NCBI RefSeq assembly: GCF_001584185.1
Contig: NZ_CP013234.1
Coordinates: 2,108,001-2,172,000 of the forward strand
Direction: 5' to 3'
DNA from: Collimonas pratensis
Lineage (GTDB): Bacteria > Pseudomonadota > Gammaproteobacteria > Burkholderiales > Burkholderiaceae_D
DNA: 64,000 bases
The notes under the pieces are model-generated. The model was not told the DNA's origin and ran no database searches. It was given only the letters and a program-made list of their open reading frames with translations. Below, one piece after another: positions 35,970-44,968 of this stretch; the stretch's first letter is position 1, and each line of letters begins with the position of its first letter. The position numbers were made by a program, and so were the translations under genes.

Positions 35970-36836
35970 ATGACCATCGCCACCCACAAGTCTGTTCAAT
36001 GCATTTCTCCCGCCGGCCTGCACAAGATGGCCTACCAGGAATGGGGCGATCCGCATAATCCGAATGTATTGCTGTGCCTGCACGGCGTGACCCGCGTCTC
36101 CGATGATTTCGACCAGCTGGCGCGCGCCTTGTGCGATACCTATCGCGTGGTCTGCCCGGACGTGGTCGGCCGCGGCCGTTCCGATTGGCTGCGCGATCCG
36201 CAATACTATGTGCTGCCGCAATACCTGAACGATGTGGTGACCTTGCTGGCCCGCCTGAATGCTGAAACCGTGGACCTGGTCGGCACTTCGATGGGCGGCC
36301 TGATCGGCATCGGCCTGGCGTCGCTGCCGGACAATCCGCTGCGCAAGCTGGTGCTCAACGATGTCGGCCCGACCCTGAATGCGGATGCAATGGGACGCAT
36401 CGGCGAATACATCGGCGCCGACATGCGCTTCCCGACATTTGACGAAGCCGCGGCCTACGTGCGCGCCATCTCGGCATCGTTCGGCCCGCACACCGACGCC
36501 GAATGGCGCAAGCTGGCGGCCGACGTCCTGCACCAGAACGCCGGCGGCGAATGGACCCGCCACTACGATTTGAAACTGGCCGAGCCGTTCAAGTCGACCA
36601 CACCGGAAATCTTCAAGTTGTCGGAAACGCTGCTGTGGAGCGCCTACAAGGCGATCACCTGCCCGACCTTGCTGGTGCGCGGCGCCCAGTCGGACCTGCT
36701 GTCGCCGGAAACTGCGCAGCTGATGACGCAGTGCGGCCCCAAGGCCAAGCTGGTCGAGCTGGCCGGGGTCGGCCATGCGCCCACTTTGCTGCATACCGAC
36801 CAGATTGAAGTTGTCAGCGATTTTCTGCTTGGCTGA
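35970..36836 (+). CDS. Alpha/beta hydrolase
   Basis: 288-residue alpha/beta-hydrolase-fold enzyme, cytosolic (no signal peptide). The oxyanion region is LLCLHGVTRVSDDF, the nucleophile Ser107 is in DLVGTSMGGLIGI, the acid is likely Asp in VRGAQSDLLSPE, and the catalytic His is in AGVGHAPTLL. PDVVGRGRSDWL is the typical strand 4 turn. RidA and relA follow on the same strand, 33 bases away. The substrate is unknown. Confidence 0.85.
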   Translation: MTIATHKSVQCISPAGLHKMAYQEWGDPHNPNVLLCLHGVTRVSDDFDQLARALCDTYRVVCPDVVGRGRSDWLRDPQYYVLPQYLNDVVTLLARLNAETVDLVGTSMGGLIGIGLASLPDNPLRKLVLNDVGPTLNADAMGRIGEYIGADMRFPTFDEAAAYVRAISASFGPHTDAEWRKLAADVLHQNAGGEWTRHYDLKLAEPFKSTTPEIFKLSETLLWSAYKAITCPTLLVRGAQSDLLSPETAQLMTQCGPKAKLVELAGVGHAPTLLHTDQIEVVSDFLLG

Positions 36837-36869
36837 TTTTTTACCATTTATTCTTACAGGAGATGACCC

Positions 36870-37220
36870 ATGGCTATCCAGCGCCTGCATGTCGGCAAGA
36901 GACTTTCAGAAGTCGCCATCCATAACGGTACCGTGTACCTGGCCGGCCAGCTGGCCGAAGACACCACCCAGAACATCGAAGGCCAGACGCGCGAATCGCT
37001 CGGCCACATCGACCGCCTGCTGAACGAGGCCGGCAGCGACAAGCATCACATCCTGTCCTGCCAGATCTACCTGGCCGACGTCAAGGATTTCGATGGCATG
37101 AACCTGGTCTGGGATGAGTGGGTCTCGGTCGGCAATGCGCCGCCGCGGGCCACGGTAGAAGCTAAACTCGCGCGTCCTGAAATCCTGATAGAAATTATCG
37201 TGGTCGCTGCGCAAAAATAA
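36870..37220 (+). CDS. RidA family protein
   Basis: 116-residue protein of the RidA/YjgF/UK114 family, whose founding members hydrolyse reactive enamine/imine intermediates released by PLP enzymes. HNGTVYLAGQLAED, the central QTRESLGHIDRLLNEAGSD with SCQIYLADVKDFDGMN, and the final ATVEAKLARPEILIEI correspond to the three family blocks. The residue equivalent to the catalytic Arg of RidA is not clearly conserved, so it may belong to another Rid subgroup. ACAGGAGATG gives a strong ribosome binding site. It is 10 bases upstream of relA. Confidence 0.85.
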   Translation: MAIQRLHVGKRLSEVAIHNGTVYLAGQLAEDTTQNIEGQTRESLGHIDRLLNEAGSDKHHILSCQIYLADVKDFDGMNLVWDEWVSVGNAPPRATVEAKLARPEILIEIIVVAAQK

Positions 37221-37230
37221 AGATGCAAGC

Positions 37231-39498
37231 ATGGTTTCGCTCACTGCAACACAACGCGCTACGCAAATCCAGCTGTGCACCACCGGCCTGAGTGAGGCGG
37301 ACAGCGCGCGCGTGCTCGATGCGCTGGCGTTTGTCGAGCCGATATACGCCGACAACGTCATCACCACCGGCCAGAGCACGCTCGATTTTTCGCAAGGCGT
37401 GGCCAGCATCCTGGCCTTGCTCGATACCGATGTTGAAACCCGCATCGCCGCCTTGCTGTTCGAGTTGCCCTTGCTGGACGCCAGCTACGCAGACACCATC
37501 GAGCAGCGCTTTGGCAAGGAAATCTCCGACCTGGTCAGCGGCATCCGCCAGCTGATGCGTTTGCACGGCTTTACCTTCGGCCTGCCGCAGGAAGTCATGC
37601 GCGGCAAGAACGCCGCGCAGCAGGCTGCCAGCCAGGTGGAAACCCTGCGCAAGATGCTGCTGGCGATGGCCACCGACATGCGGGTAGTGCTGGTGCGGCT
37701 AGCTTCGCGCGTCACCGCGCTGCGCTATTTTTCCGAACAAAAAATGGAAAACGAGCGCACCAGCCAGTATGCGCGCGAGACGCTCGACCTGTACGCGCCG
37801 CTGGCCAACCGCCTCGGCATCTGGCAGCTCAAATGGGAGCTGGAAGACCTGTCGTTCCGCTTCATCGATCCGGTCACCTACAAGCGCATCGCCAAGATGC
37901 TGGAAGAGCGCCGCATCGAGCGCGAGGGCTTTGTCGACGCCGCCATCACGCGCTTGCGCAGCGAGCTGGCGGCGGCCGACATCAAGGCCGAAGTGTCGGG
38001 CCGGCCCAAGCACATCTTCAGCATCTGGAACAAGATGCAGGGCAAGGACCTGGATTTTTCTGAGCTGTACGACGTCCGCGCTTTCCGCGTGATCGTCGAC
38101 GACGTCAAGACTTGCTACACGGTGCTGGGCATCGTCCATAACATCTGGGTGCCGATCCCGAAAGAGTTCGACGACTACATCTCGCGGCCGAAGCAGAACG
38201 GCTACCAGTCGCTGCATACGGTGGTGCTGGCCGACGACGACCGTGCCCTCGAAGTGCAGATCCGCACCAACGAAATGCACCATTTCGCCGAATATGGGGT
38301 GGCCGCGCACTGGCGCTACAAGGAATCCGGCAGCTCGAATTTCTCGGCGCAGAAATACGACGAGAAAATCGCCTGGCTGCGCCAGCTGCTGGCCTGGAAA
38401 AGCGAAGTGGTGGATGCCGTGGTGGAGCACGAGGACAGCCGCCGCGAGTGGCTGGAAAAGCTCAAGCAAGCCACCCTCAACGATCACATCTACGTGCTGA
38501 CGCCGCAAGCGCGCGTGATTGAATTGCCGAGCGGCGCCACGCCCATCGATTTCGCCTATTACCTGCACACCGACGTCGGCCACCGCTGCCGCGGCGCGCG
38601 GGTGGACGGCAGCATGGTGCCGTTGAACACGCCGCTGAAAAACGGCCAGACGGTGGAAATCATCACCGCCAAGAATGCTCCCGGCGGCTCCGGTCCATCG
38701 CGCGACTGGCTGACGCCGGGCTACGCCGCCAGCGCCCGCACCCGTTCCAAGGTGCGCGCCTGGTTCAACGCCATCGAACAGCAGGAAACCCTGGCCACCG
38801 GCCGCAGCCTGCTGGACAAGACTCTGCAGCGCGAAGGCAAGACCGCGGTCAACCTGGAAGAACTGGCGCGCAAACTGGAATTCGCCAAGCTGGAAGATCT
38901 GTTGCTGGCGCTAGGCAAGGACGAGTTCAGCCTGCGCCACGTCGAACAAGCGCTGCACGACGACCCCAGCATCAAGCCGCTGGAAAACAGCAGTGAATTT
39001 GAAGAAGCGGCGATCACCCGCAAGAGCCGCGCCTCGAGCGTGGTGCACGGTGGGAAGTCCGGCGTGCTGGTGGTCGGCACCGACGGTCTGATGACGCAGC
39101 TGGCCAAGTGTTGCAAACCGGCGCCGCCCGATCCGGTGGTCGGCTTTATTACACGCGGGAAGGGCGTCTCAATCCATCGCGAAAACTGCAAGAACTTCGC
39201 CGAGATGCGCATCAAGGCGCCGGAGCGGGTAATCCAGACCACCTGGGGTGCGCAGGAGGCCGAGACCGTCTACCCGGTCGATATCTTCGTGCTGGCCAGC
39301 GATCGCCAGGGCTTGCTGCGGGATATCTCGGAAGTGTTCTTGCGCGAAAAAATCAACGTCATCGGCGTCAGCACGCAAAGCGCCAAGGCCCATGCACGGA
39401 TGGCGTTCACCGCTGAAATCGCCTCTACAGCCCAGCTGCAGAAGGCGCTGACCGTGATTCGCGAGGTAAAAGGGGTGCTGGAAGCCAAGCGCCAATAA
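37231..39498 (+). CDS. relA: GTP pyrophosphokinase RelA (ppGpp synthetase I)
   Basis: 755-residue long RelA/SpoT homologue making the stringent-response alarmone (p)ppGpp on starved ribosomes. The N-terminal region corresponding to the hydrolase domain lacks the HD and ED metal motifs (ALLFELPLLDAS where SpoT has LHDVIED). The synthetase domain has FRVIVDDVKTCYTVLG, an EFDD motif at about residues 312-315 (the acidic version typical of monofunctional RelA) and PKQNGYQSLHTVV with EVQIRTNEMHHFAEYGVAAH. TGS (HIYVLTPQARVIELPSGATPIDFAY), conserved-cysteine (CCKPAPPDPVVGFITRGKG) and ACT domains follow. A terminator lies after the stop. Confidence 0.95.
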   Translation: MVSLTATQRATQIQLCTTGLSEADSARVLDALAFVEPIYADNVITTGQSTLDFSQGVASILALLDTDVETRIAALLFELPLLDASYADTIEQRFGKEISDLVSGIRQLMRLHGFTFGLPQEVMRGKNAAQQAASQVETLRKMLLAMATDMRVVLVRLASRVTALRYFSEQKMENERTSQYARETLDLYAPLANRLGIWQLKWELEDLSFRFIDPVTYKRIAKMLEERRIEREGFVDAAITRLRSELAAADIKAEVSGRPKHIFSIWNKMQGKDLDFSELYDVRAFRVIVDDVKTCYTVLGIVHNIWVPIPKEFDDYISRPKQNGYQSLHTVVLADDDRALEVQIRTNEMHHFAEYGVAAHWRYKESGSSNFSAQKYDEKIAWLRQLLAWKSEVVDAVVEHEDSRREWLEKLKQATLNDHIYVLTPQARVIELPSGATPIDFAYYLHTDVGHRCRGARVDGSMVPLNTPLKNGQTVEIITAKNAPGGSGPSRDWLTPGYAASARTRSKVRAWFNAIEQQETLATGRSLLDKTLQREGKTAVNLEELARKLEFAKLEDLLLALGKDEFSLRHVEQALHDDPSIKPLENSSEFEEAAITRKSRASSVVHGGKSGVLVVGTDGLMTQLAKCCKPAPPDPVVGFITRGKGVSIHRENCKNFAEMRIKAPERVIQTTWGAQEAETVYPVDIFVLASDRQGLLRDISEVFLREKINVIGVSTQSAKAHARMAFTAEIASTAQLQKALTVIREVKGVLEAKRQ

Positions 39499-39511
39499 AC
39501 CCGGCGCAACG

Positions 39512-39557
39512 GGCGCGGAGAGGGGCTTCAGCTTTCTCTTCGCGCCTGCTTTATTTT
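39512..39557 (+). terminator. Rho-independent terminator after relA
   Basis: GGCGCGGAGAG (39512-39522) pairs with CTCTTCGCGCC (39536-39546), 11 bp with one G-U pair, followed by the T-rich TGCTTTATTTT. Confidence 0.75.
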
Positions 39558-39590
39558 CCGGAAAGTTTATGTCATAATGGCGGCCTCTCC

Positions 39591-39665
39591 GGGAGGTTAG
39601 CTCAGGGGTAGAGCGATCGCCTCACACGCGATAGGTCACAAGTTCGAAACTTGTACTTCCCACCA
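39591..39665 (+). tRNA. tRNA-Val (anticodon CAC)
   Basis: 75-nt tRNA with encoded CCA. GGGAGGT pairs with ACTTCCC, the D-arm contains AGCTCAGGGGTAGAGC, and the T-arm contains AAGTTCGAAACTT. Anticodon stem ATCGC/GCGAT encloses CTCACAC, giving CAC (reads GUG, valine). A -10-like CATAAT lies at 39573-39578. Confidence 0.95.
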
Positions 39666-39852
39666 GAATTCCTGTTTTAAATCAATAAGTTAAGCCAGCA
39701 CTGAAAATCTCTGGAACAGTTCAGCGATATTTCGTCAATATGAGCGGCCATTTCGCTCATTCTTTGTCATCTTCCTTGTAAACATCCCTCAAGTCTTTTG
39801 GCGCTGCCATTTCTGGAGCGCGCGTTTGTTATAGCAACACCCGTTCCCTGGC

Positions 39853-40215
39853 TTAGTGGGCACTGGGAGGGCGGAACGACGCGAGTTCAAGCTCGAGGGG
39901 TTCTCCTATCCATTGAGCCGAAATGGTGTGATCAGCCAGATCATCGCCGGAGAGTGGATGCACGAGCGCCCTTAATCCTGATGACGCGATGATGGGGAGA
40001 ACTGCCTCAAAATTTTCCTTTGCAATATGAATGACGAATTGGGGAATTGGATGCGGGATCACCTTGCTGTCTCGCAGCTGACCGATAAAATGGATCGGAG
40101 AACTGTCGCCAGGCTTCGTTAATTCGCTTAAACGAAAATGAAGTACTTCTGCGATCGTGCGATTTTCGGGTTCGTAGTAAATGTGTGCGTGGTAAAGAGC
40201 GGCTTTGTTGTCCAT
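39853..40215 (-). CDS. DOPA 4,5-dioxygenase family protein
   Basis: 120-residue cytosolic protein of the small DOPA 4,5-dioxygenase/extradiol ring-cleavage family. The metal-binding histidines fit YHAHIYYEPENR near the N-terminus and the block IASSGLRALVHPLSGDDLADHT, followed by AQWIGEPLELELA. IPHPIPQFVIHIAKENFEAVLP is the central conserved region. Plant and fungal members open the DOPA ring to give betalain precursors; the bacterial substrate is uncertain. It is preceded by a LysR gene on the same strand, but that regulator's divergent partner is the EamA transporter. Confidence 0.8.
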   Translation of the reverse strand: MDNKAALYHAHIYYEPENRTIAEVLHFRLSELTKPGDSSPIHFIGQLRDSKVIPHPIPQFVIHIAKENFEAVLPIIASSGLRALVHPLSGDDLADHTISAQWIGEPLELELASFRPPSAH

Positions 40216-40334
40216 GTCGTTTCCATTTTGTAGGTTGTGAAGACATGGAGCATGTTATCTACTCAGTGGCCTTGCCGACAAACGCATACTTTGCGCGACA
40301 TTTGTGAATTCAATTCACAAATGTGCGTCGTTGC

Positions 40335-41234
40335 TCATGGTCGGGAATCTTCAAAGGAAGTCACCTCGGATATCAGCCAGTCGCGAAACTGCGCAGCTTC
40401 TTCAGACAAGGTCCCGCGCGGCGCCAGGATCCAGTAGCCGATGCCGTTCATCGGTACTGCCGGCCCCAGCGGCTGGACCAGGCGGCCGCTTTGCAGGTGC
40501 TCGGCGATCAACGCTCCTCTGCCCATTGCAATGCCTTGCCCCGCAAGTGCCGCTTGCAGGACGATGTTGTAATCGCGCAGCGGGGTCTTGCGCGCAGAAG
40601 CAAGGTCAACGCCGTTCATGTGCGACCATGCCTGCCACTCGTATTCCACTTTTGCATTTGCCATCAGCAGATTGAGGGCGGCCACATCTGCGGGTTCGGA
40701 TAATTGCGGATGTCGCTTGAGATAGGCTGGGCTGCAGACAGGTGCGAGACGTTCCAGCATCAGGCGTCTTGCCTCGACGTCGGGCCAACCGCCGCGACCA
40801 TAGCGAATCGCAAGCTGGTTGCCGCTGGCAGAAAAATTGGTCAGCTCCACGCTCGGGTCGAGTCGAAAATCGATATCCGGATGCGCCTCCGTGAAACTAT
40901 CCAGACGCGGCATCAGCCAGTTGGAAGCGAATGAGGCAAGCAGGCTGATGCCTAGCGATGCGCGCGCCGCTTGCCCGATCTGCCTGCTCCCCTCTGTCAG
41001 CAGAGCGAAGACCTGCTTGACTGTCTGCAGATAAGTCTCGCCGGCAGCGGTCAGCGTAATCGTGCGTGTGCTGCGGCGGAACAGGGCGGCGCCGAGCTCA
41101 TCTTCCAGTTTGCGTATCTGATGGCTGATGGCGCTGGGGCTGATCGATAATTCGTGTGCCGCCTTGCTGAAGCTGGAAAGGCGGGAGGCGGCCTCGAAGG
41201 CGCGCAGGCTAAGTAAAGAGGGGAAGCGTCGCAT
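40335..41234 (-). CDS. LysR-type transcriptional regulator (GcvA-like)
   Basis: About 299 residues. The N-terminal winged helix-turn-helix is LLSLRAFEAASRLSSFSKAAHELSISPSAISHQIRKLE with LGAALFRRSTRTITLTAAG. The effector-binding domain begins near LGISLLASFASNWLMPRL and includes ELTNFSASGNQLAIRYGRGGWPDVEA, a pattern typical of the GcvA/AmpR branch. ATG 41234 gives the usual N-terminus (MRRFPSLLSLRAFEAA). An upstream in-frame start at 41324 adds 30 unconserved residues. It is divergent from an EamA exporter gene across a 161-base gap, a common regulator-target layout. Confidence 0.9.
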   Translation of the reverse strand: MRRFPSLLSLRAFEAASRLSSFSKAAHELSISPSAISHQIRKLEDELGAALFRRSTRTITLTAAGETYLQTVKQVFALLTEGSRQIGQAARASLGISLLASFASNWLMPRLDSFTEAHPDIDFRLDPSVELTNFSASGNQLAIRYGRGGWPDVEARRLMLERLAPVCSPAYLKRHPQLSEPADVAALNLLMANAKVEYEWQAWSHMNGVDLASARKTPLRDYNIVLQAALAGQGIAMGRGALIAEHLQSGRLVQPLGPAVPMNGIGYWILAPRGTLSEEAAQFRDWLISEVTSFEDSRP

Positions 41235-41395
41235 ATTGGCTAGGGTAAGGATGGCGTCGGAAATGGTCGGCGGGCAGTATCCAAAAACTCGGCGCTGCAA
41301 TAACGTGCAACGGTAAACAGTCACAGTATCCTACACGCTGAAATTATCACTGAATCGACGTTGTCAGGACAGTGGGGGCACGATAAACTCCTGCC

Positions 41396-42379
41396 ATGTC
41401 CTCCCCAGCTCTTTTCATCATCGCCTCCTTGATCTGGGGCTCCACATTCTGGGCCATTACTTTGCAGCTGGGCGAAGTCGCGCCCGCTATCTCGGTCCTG
41501 TATCGCTTCGGCTTGGCTTCGGCCATCTTGTTCGCATTGTGCTACCTGCGCGGGGAGCGTTTGCGCCTGCCCTGGAAAGCCCAGTGGTGGGTGATGCTGC
41601 AAGGCTTTGCCAGCTTTGGTCTGAGTTATATGTGTACTTATAGCTCGGAACAGTATCTGGTGTCTGCACTCGTGAGCGTCTTGTTCGCGCTGATGGTGTT
41701 CTGGACGCCGATCTGCAACCGCATCGCTTTCGGCGCCAGGCTGACTTGGCGCGTCTGGTGTGCGGCAGCTGTGGCGATATGTGGCGTGGCCTTGTTGTTT
41801 TCCCAGTCGATTGCTGCTGCGTGGCGGGAAATCATGGGTGGCGGCAGCGGCCATTTCCTGATCGGTTTCGCGCTGGCGCTGGCTGCCACGCTTGCCAGTT
41901 CGGTCGGTAATACGCTGGTAATCAAGGTACGACAGCAGTCGTCGAACGTCATGCTGACGATGGCCTGGGCCATGCTATGGGGTTGCGTGCTGGTAGCGCT
42001 CTGGGCCTTGGTCAGCGGCCAGCCTTGGCGTCTGCCGTCCAAGCCGCGTTACTGGATAGGCTTGTTTTATCTTGCCATTTTCGGATCCGTGATTGCATTC
42101 AATGCCTACTTCACGCTGATCGACCGCATCGGCGCGCAAAAAGCGGTGTATATCGGTGTCGTCACGCCAGTCATTTCGGTGCTGCTATCGATACAAATGG
42201 AACATTACCGCCCCGGTCCTATTGAGTGGGTCGGAATGATCTTGTGCCTTTCAAGCGTAGCTTGGGCGTTGAAATCGCCGTCCGTAGACCGCACCGCGCC
42301 GAAGCCAGTCGGCACCATCCCGGTCAACGGCTCCCGGGAAACGTCTTCTATTGGGGAGTCATCGCATCAATTAAGCTGA
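41396..42379 (+). CDS. EamA/DMT-family transporter
   Basis: 327-residue inner-membrane protein with about ten predicted helices in two EamA repeats (first beginning FIIASLIWGSTFWAITLQLG, second beginning GHFLIGFALALAATLASSVGN). Members of the drug/metabolite transporter superfamily export amino acids, metabolites or drugs. GSVIAFNAYFTLIDRIGAQKAVYIGVVTPVISVLLS contains the conserved second-repeat motif. A hydrophilic C-terminal tail of about 35 residues follows the last helix. It is likely controlled by the divergent LysR protein. Confidence 0.87.
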   Translation: MSSPALFIIASLIWGSTFWAITLQLGEVAPAISVLYRFGLASAILFALCYLRGERLRLPWKAQWWVMLQGFASFGLSYMCTYSSEQYLVSALVSVLFALMVFWTPICNRIAFGARLTWRVWCAAAVAICGVALLFSQSIAAAWREIMGGGSGHFLIGFALALAATLASSVGNTLVIKVRQQSSNVMLTMAWAMLWGCVLVALWALVSGQPWRLPSKPRYWIGLFYLAIFGSVIAFNAYFTLIDRIGAQKAVYIGVVTPVISVLLSIQMEHYRPGPIEWVGMILCLSSVAWALKSPSVDRTAPKPVGTIPVNGSRETSSIGESSHQLS

Positions 42380-42395
42380 GCGATAAATAGAGGGG

Positions 42396-42427
42396 TTTGG
42401 TCCGCTGCTACAAGCGGCAGACCAAAG
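42396..42427. terminator. Hairpin between convergent genes, likely terminator
   Basis: TTTGGTC-C-GCTGC and GCGGC-A-GACCAAA pair over 12 positions (one G-U, one internal mismatch) around the loop TACAA. It lies between the EamA gene and the convergent deacetylase gene. The U-run is weak. Confidence 0.55.
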
Positions 42428-42479
42428 TTCCCAAGATCAGGCGGATTTGTAAAGCCCGTCTCGGATTTTTTTGCAATAC

Positions 42480-43430
42480 TCACTCCCACAGCCAGTTCCA
42501 GAGTCCCGGCAGGCGCACGCTTTGTGCACTGTCGCTGACGCTTCTGGCCAGGGCCGCTCGCTCCAGTGTGGCCTTGTCGTCGTAAAACGGCTGGGCCGCA
42601 GTCGGCAGCTGGACCGCACGCGCGCAATCCATCAGTATTTGCAGATACTCCGCCATGTGATCGGCGGTGTAGCTGTTGACATCGTGAAAACTTACCACCA
42701 CCGGAATGCTGCCGTCGACCGTCGGCAACTCGCCCGCGGCAATCCGCTCGCGCACATCGGTCAACAGATGCAGCATGTTGGAACGTCTTCTCAAGCTGGC
42801 TTTGATGCCATAGATCTTGCCGTCGTTCGCGCTCAGATCCGTCAGCAGCAGGTGCATGCCGTGCTGCTGGTAGGCGGCAAAGGTGCGCTTGTCGTAATTC
42901 CAGAATGGCGGCCGCACCAGTTTCGGTGCGCTGCCCTGGATGGCCATGATGTCGGCAATGCCGTCGTTCAGCGATTGTTCGAATACCTCGGGCTTGAGGA
43001 AGCGATGGTTGGCATGGTGTGGCGTGGCGCTATGAAAGCCGAGCAGATGCCCTTCAGCGACTTCACGTCGCAGTATGTTGCGCCCAAATTCGGTCTCGCC
43101 GGCGCCGGAGGAGCGGGTTTGCACAAAGAACAAGGCTTTGATGCCGGGTTGCAGCGGATTGTGCGCTAGGGTGTCGAGTATGGACAGTGTCGAATTGTCG
43201 GTCCTTGGCCTGGCCGGGCCATCGTCGAACGTCAGCAGGAAGCGGATTGGCGCTTGGGATTTCAGGCGCTGGGCGGTTTGCGGCGACATGGGAACCGGTT
43301 CAATGGCACAAGCCGCAATACTGATTGCCACGAAAATCGCGAGCAGGCTGGAAATGATCTTTTTGCCATGCTGCGATGAGATGCAGATTGCATTGCGCAA
43401 CGGGACAGATGAAACGGAAAGCGAAAACAT
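42480..43430 (-). CDS. Polysaccharide deacetylase family lipoprotein
   Basis: 316-residue exported protein with a NodB-homology (carbohydrate esterase 4) domain that removes acetyl groups from polysaccharides. The signal sequence SSLLAIFVAISIAAC ends in a lipobox with Cys41, so it is probably membrane-anchored by lipid. The metal-binding motif is LLTFDDGPA (Asp69, Asp70), with the second His motif in GHLLGFHSATPHHAN and a catalytic-base region in PVVVSFHDVNSY. LVRPPFWNYD carries the conserved Arg. It is convergent with the EamA gene. Acts in the periplasm or at the cell surface; substrate unknown. Confidence 0.85.
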   Translation of the reverse strand: MFSLSVSSVPLRNAICISSQHGKKIISSLLAIFVAISIAACAIEPVPMSPQTAQRLKSQAPIRFLLTFDDGPARPRTDNSTLSILDTLAHNPLQPGIKALFFVQTRSSGAGETEFGRNILRREVAEGHLLGFHSATPHHANHRFLKPEVFEQSLNDGIADIMAIQGSAPKLVRPPFWNYDKRTFAAYQQHGMHLLLTDLSANDGKIYGIKASLRRRSNMLHLLTDVRERIAAGELPTVDGSIPVVVSFHDVNSYTADHMAEYLQILMDCARAVQLPTAAQPFYDDKATLERAALARSVSDSAQSVRLPGLWNWLWE

Positions 43431-43525
43431 ACGATGACAGACAGTAGGGCGGTGATTGGCTTGAGAGGGACGCAGCGCGAATAATACGCCCTCGACCGCC
43501 GCTGTTCGCCGGCTGTTACAAACAA

Positions 43526-44788
43526 CTACAGTTCATACGCCGTGCTCTGGTTTGCCGTTGCGCCTGCTACGCTGCGCGCTCTGCCATAGCCGAAAAGCCG
43601 CAGTATCGGAACTGTCATTGCGGTAGTGGCCAGCGCCATGATAAACAGCATCGTGTAGGCGGCAGGTGGCAGGAGGCCTGCCTTCAAGCCGATTGTCAGG
43701 ACGATAAGTTCCATCAGTCCGCGCGTATTCATCAACGCCGCGATCACGCTGGCATCGCGCTGTCCGACGCCCGATAGGCGCGCCCCCAGATAACTGCCGC
43801 CGAACTTGCCGGCGACTGCGCCGGCAAAAAATAAACCGAGCCACAGCCAGAAATTCGGCAGGGAAATGCTTCCCGTTGCGGCCTGGATACCGGCCAGCGC
43901 AAAAAATACCGGCATCAGCAGCAGCGCGACAAATCCTTCGACCTTGGCGCGCCACTCAATTTTCAGTCCTGGCAAGTCGCGCAGCGCCAAGCCAGCCAGC
44001 AGGGCGCCGAATGCGCTGTGAAAGCCGATTTCAGCAGTGATCCAGGAAGACATCAGTACATAGCAAACCACAACGGGCAGCAGGCGCGGCGTAACGCTGG
44101 CGGTTGGCCCGCGAGCAATGATCTTGCCCCAAAGCGGCCGCGCTATCAGCATGGAGACCGCGACAAAAACCAGCAGGAGCGCCACATTGCGCGCGATGTG
44201 CGGCCAAGCGGAGTCGCCTGTCGAGATCGCCGTGATCGCTGCCAGCAGCAGCCACCCGAGCAGGTCCGTCAGGGATGCCGCCGCCAATGCCGCTGTCGCC
44301 GTAAATGTGCCTTCCATCCGCAGATCCATGACGATGCGCGCCATCACCGGCATGGCAGAAATGGACAGGGCCACGCCGCAAAACAGCACATAGCCGAGTA
44401 TCGGGGCCTGTGGCGCGATCGCCGCCCTGGAGGCGACCGCAATGGCGCAACCGATGGCGAACGGGACGACAATCCCCGTTAACGCGACGGCGACGGGTAT
44501 GCGCATCGGCACGCGCCCCTGGAGGCTTTTCAGGTCCAGGTGCAGCCCAAGCTGGAACATCAGGAAGACCAGGCCGAGTTCCCCGAGCTGCGACATCATC
44601 GGCATTGCGGCATTGGAGAACAGGAGCTGATAAAAATCCGCGTTGAGCGCGCCCAGGACCGCTGGTCCGAGCAGCAGGCCGGCGGCGATTTCGCCGACCA
44701 CGCGGCTTTGTCCCAGCCGTTTGGCGAGGGCGCCGCACAGCAGCGTGGCAAGAATGATGACGCAGAGTTGAACCGGCCAGATTGCCAT
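43526..44788 (-). CDS. Cation:proton antiporter, CPA2 family
   Basis: 420-residue inner-membrane antiporter with 12-13 predicted helices. The Na+/H+ exchanger domain (PF00999-like) is marked by LGQSRVVGEIAAGLLLGPAVLG and LGELGLVFLMFQLGLHLDLKSL. SLTDLLGWLLLAAITAIS contains a helix with the conserved acidic residue, and NTRGLMELIVLTIGLKAGLL matches the CPA2 signature. There is no C-terminal RCK/TrkA-N domain, unlike KefB/C. Ion specificity (K+ or Na+) is not resolved. Confidence 0.87.
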   Translation of the reverse strand: MAIWPVQLCVIILATLLCGALAKRLGQSRVVGEIAAGLLLGPAVLGALNADFYQLLFSNAAMPMMSQLGELGLVFLMFQLGLHLDLKSLQGRVPMRIPVAVALTGIVVPFAIGCAIAVASRAAIAPQAPILGYVLFCGVALSISAMPVMARIVMDLRMEGTFTATAALAAASLTDLLGWLLLAAITAISTGDSAWPHIARNVALLLVFVAVSMLIARPLWGKIIARGPTASVTPRLLPVVVCYVLMSSWITAEIGFHSAFGALLAGLALRDLPGLKIEWRAKVEGFVALLLMPVFFALAGIQAATGSISLPNFWLWLGLFFAGAVAGKFGGSYLGARLSGVGQRDASVIAALMNTRGLMELIVLTIGLKAGLLPPAAYTMLFIMALATTAMTVPILRLFGYGRARSVAGATANQSTAYEL

Positions 44789-44968
44789 TTTGAATCCCGA
44801 TCAGATGTCGAATGCGTTGCGGATTCTACACTGGGGGCAGCCCGGCGGCGACTTGCATGCCGAGATTCGCGTGGCGCCATGGATTTACCGCGCGGAGGTA
44901 ATCGATGTATATTGCCACGGAGGCTGCTGACGCCATACCCGATCAAGACCGTGCGACGGATGCGAAAC

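Noticed and set aside
44540..44968. N-terminal extension of the AlaX-like gene
   Set aside because: The extension is antisense to the antiporter gene and has no conserved sequence; the protein family starts at MTQKIFWQ.
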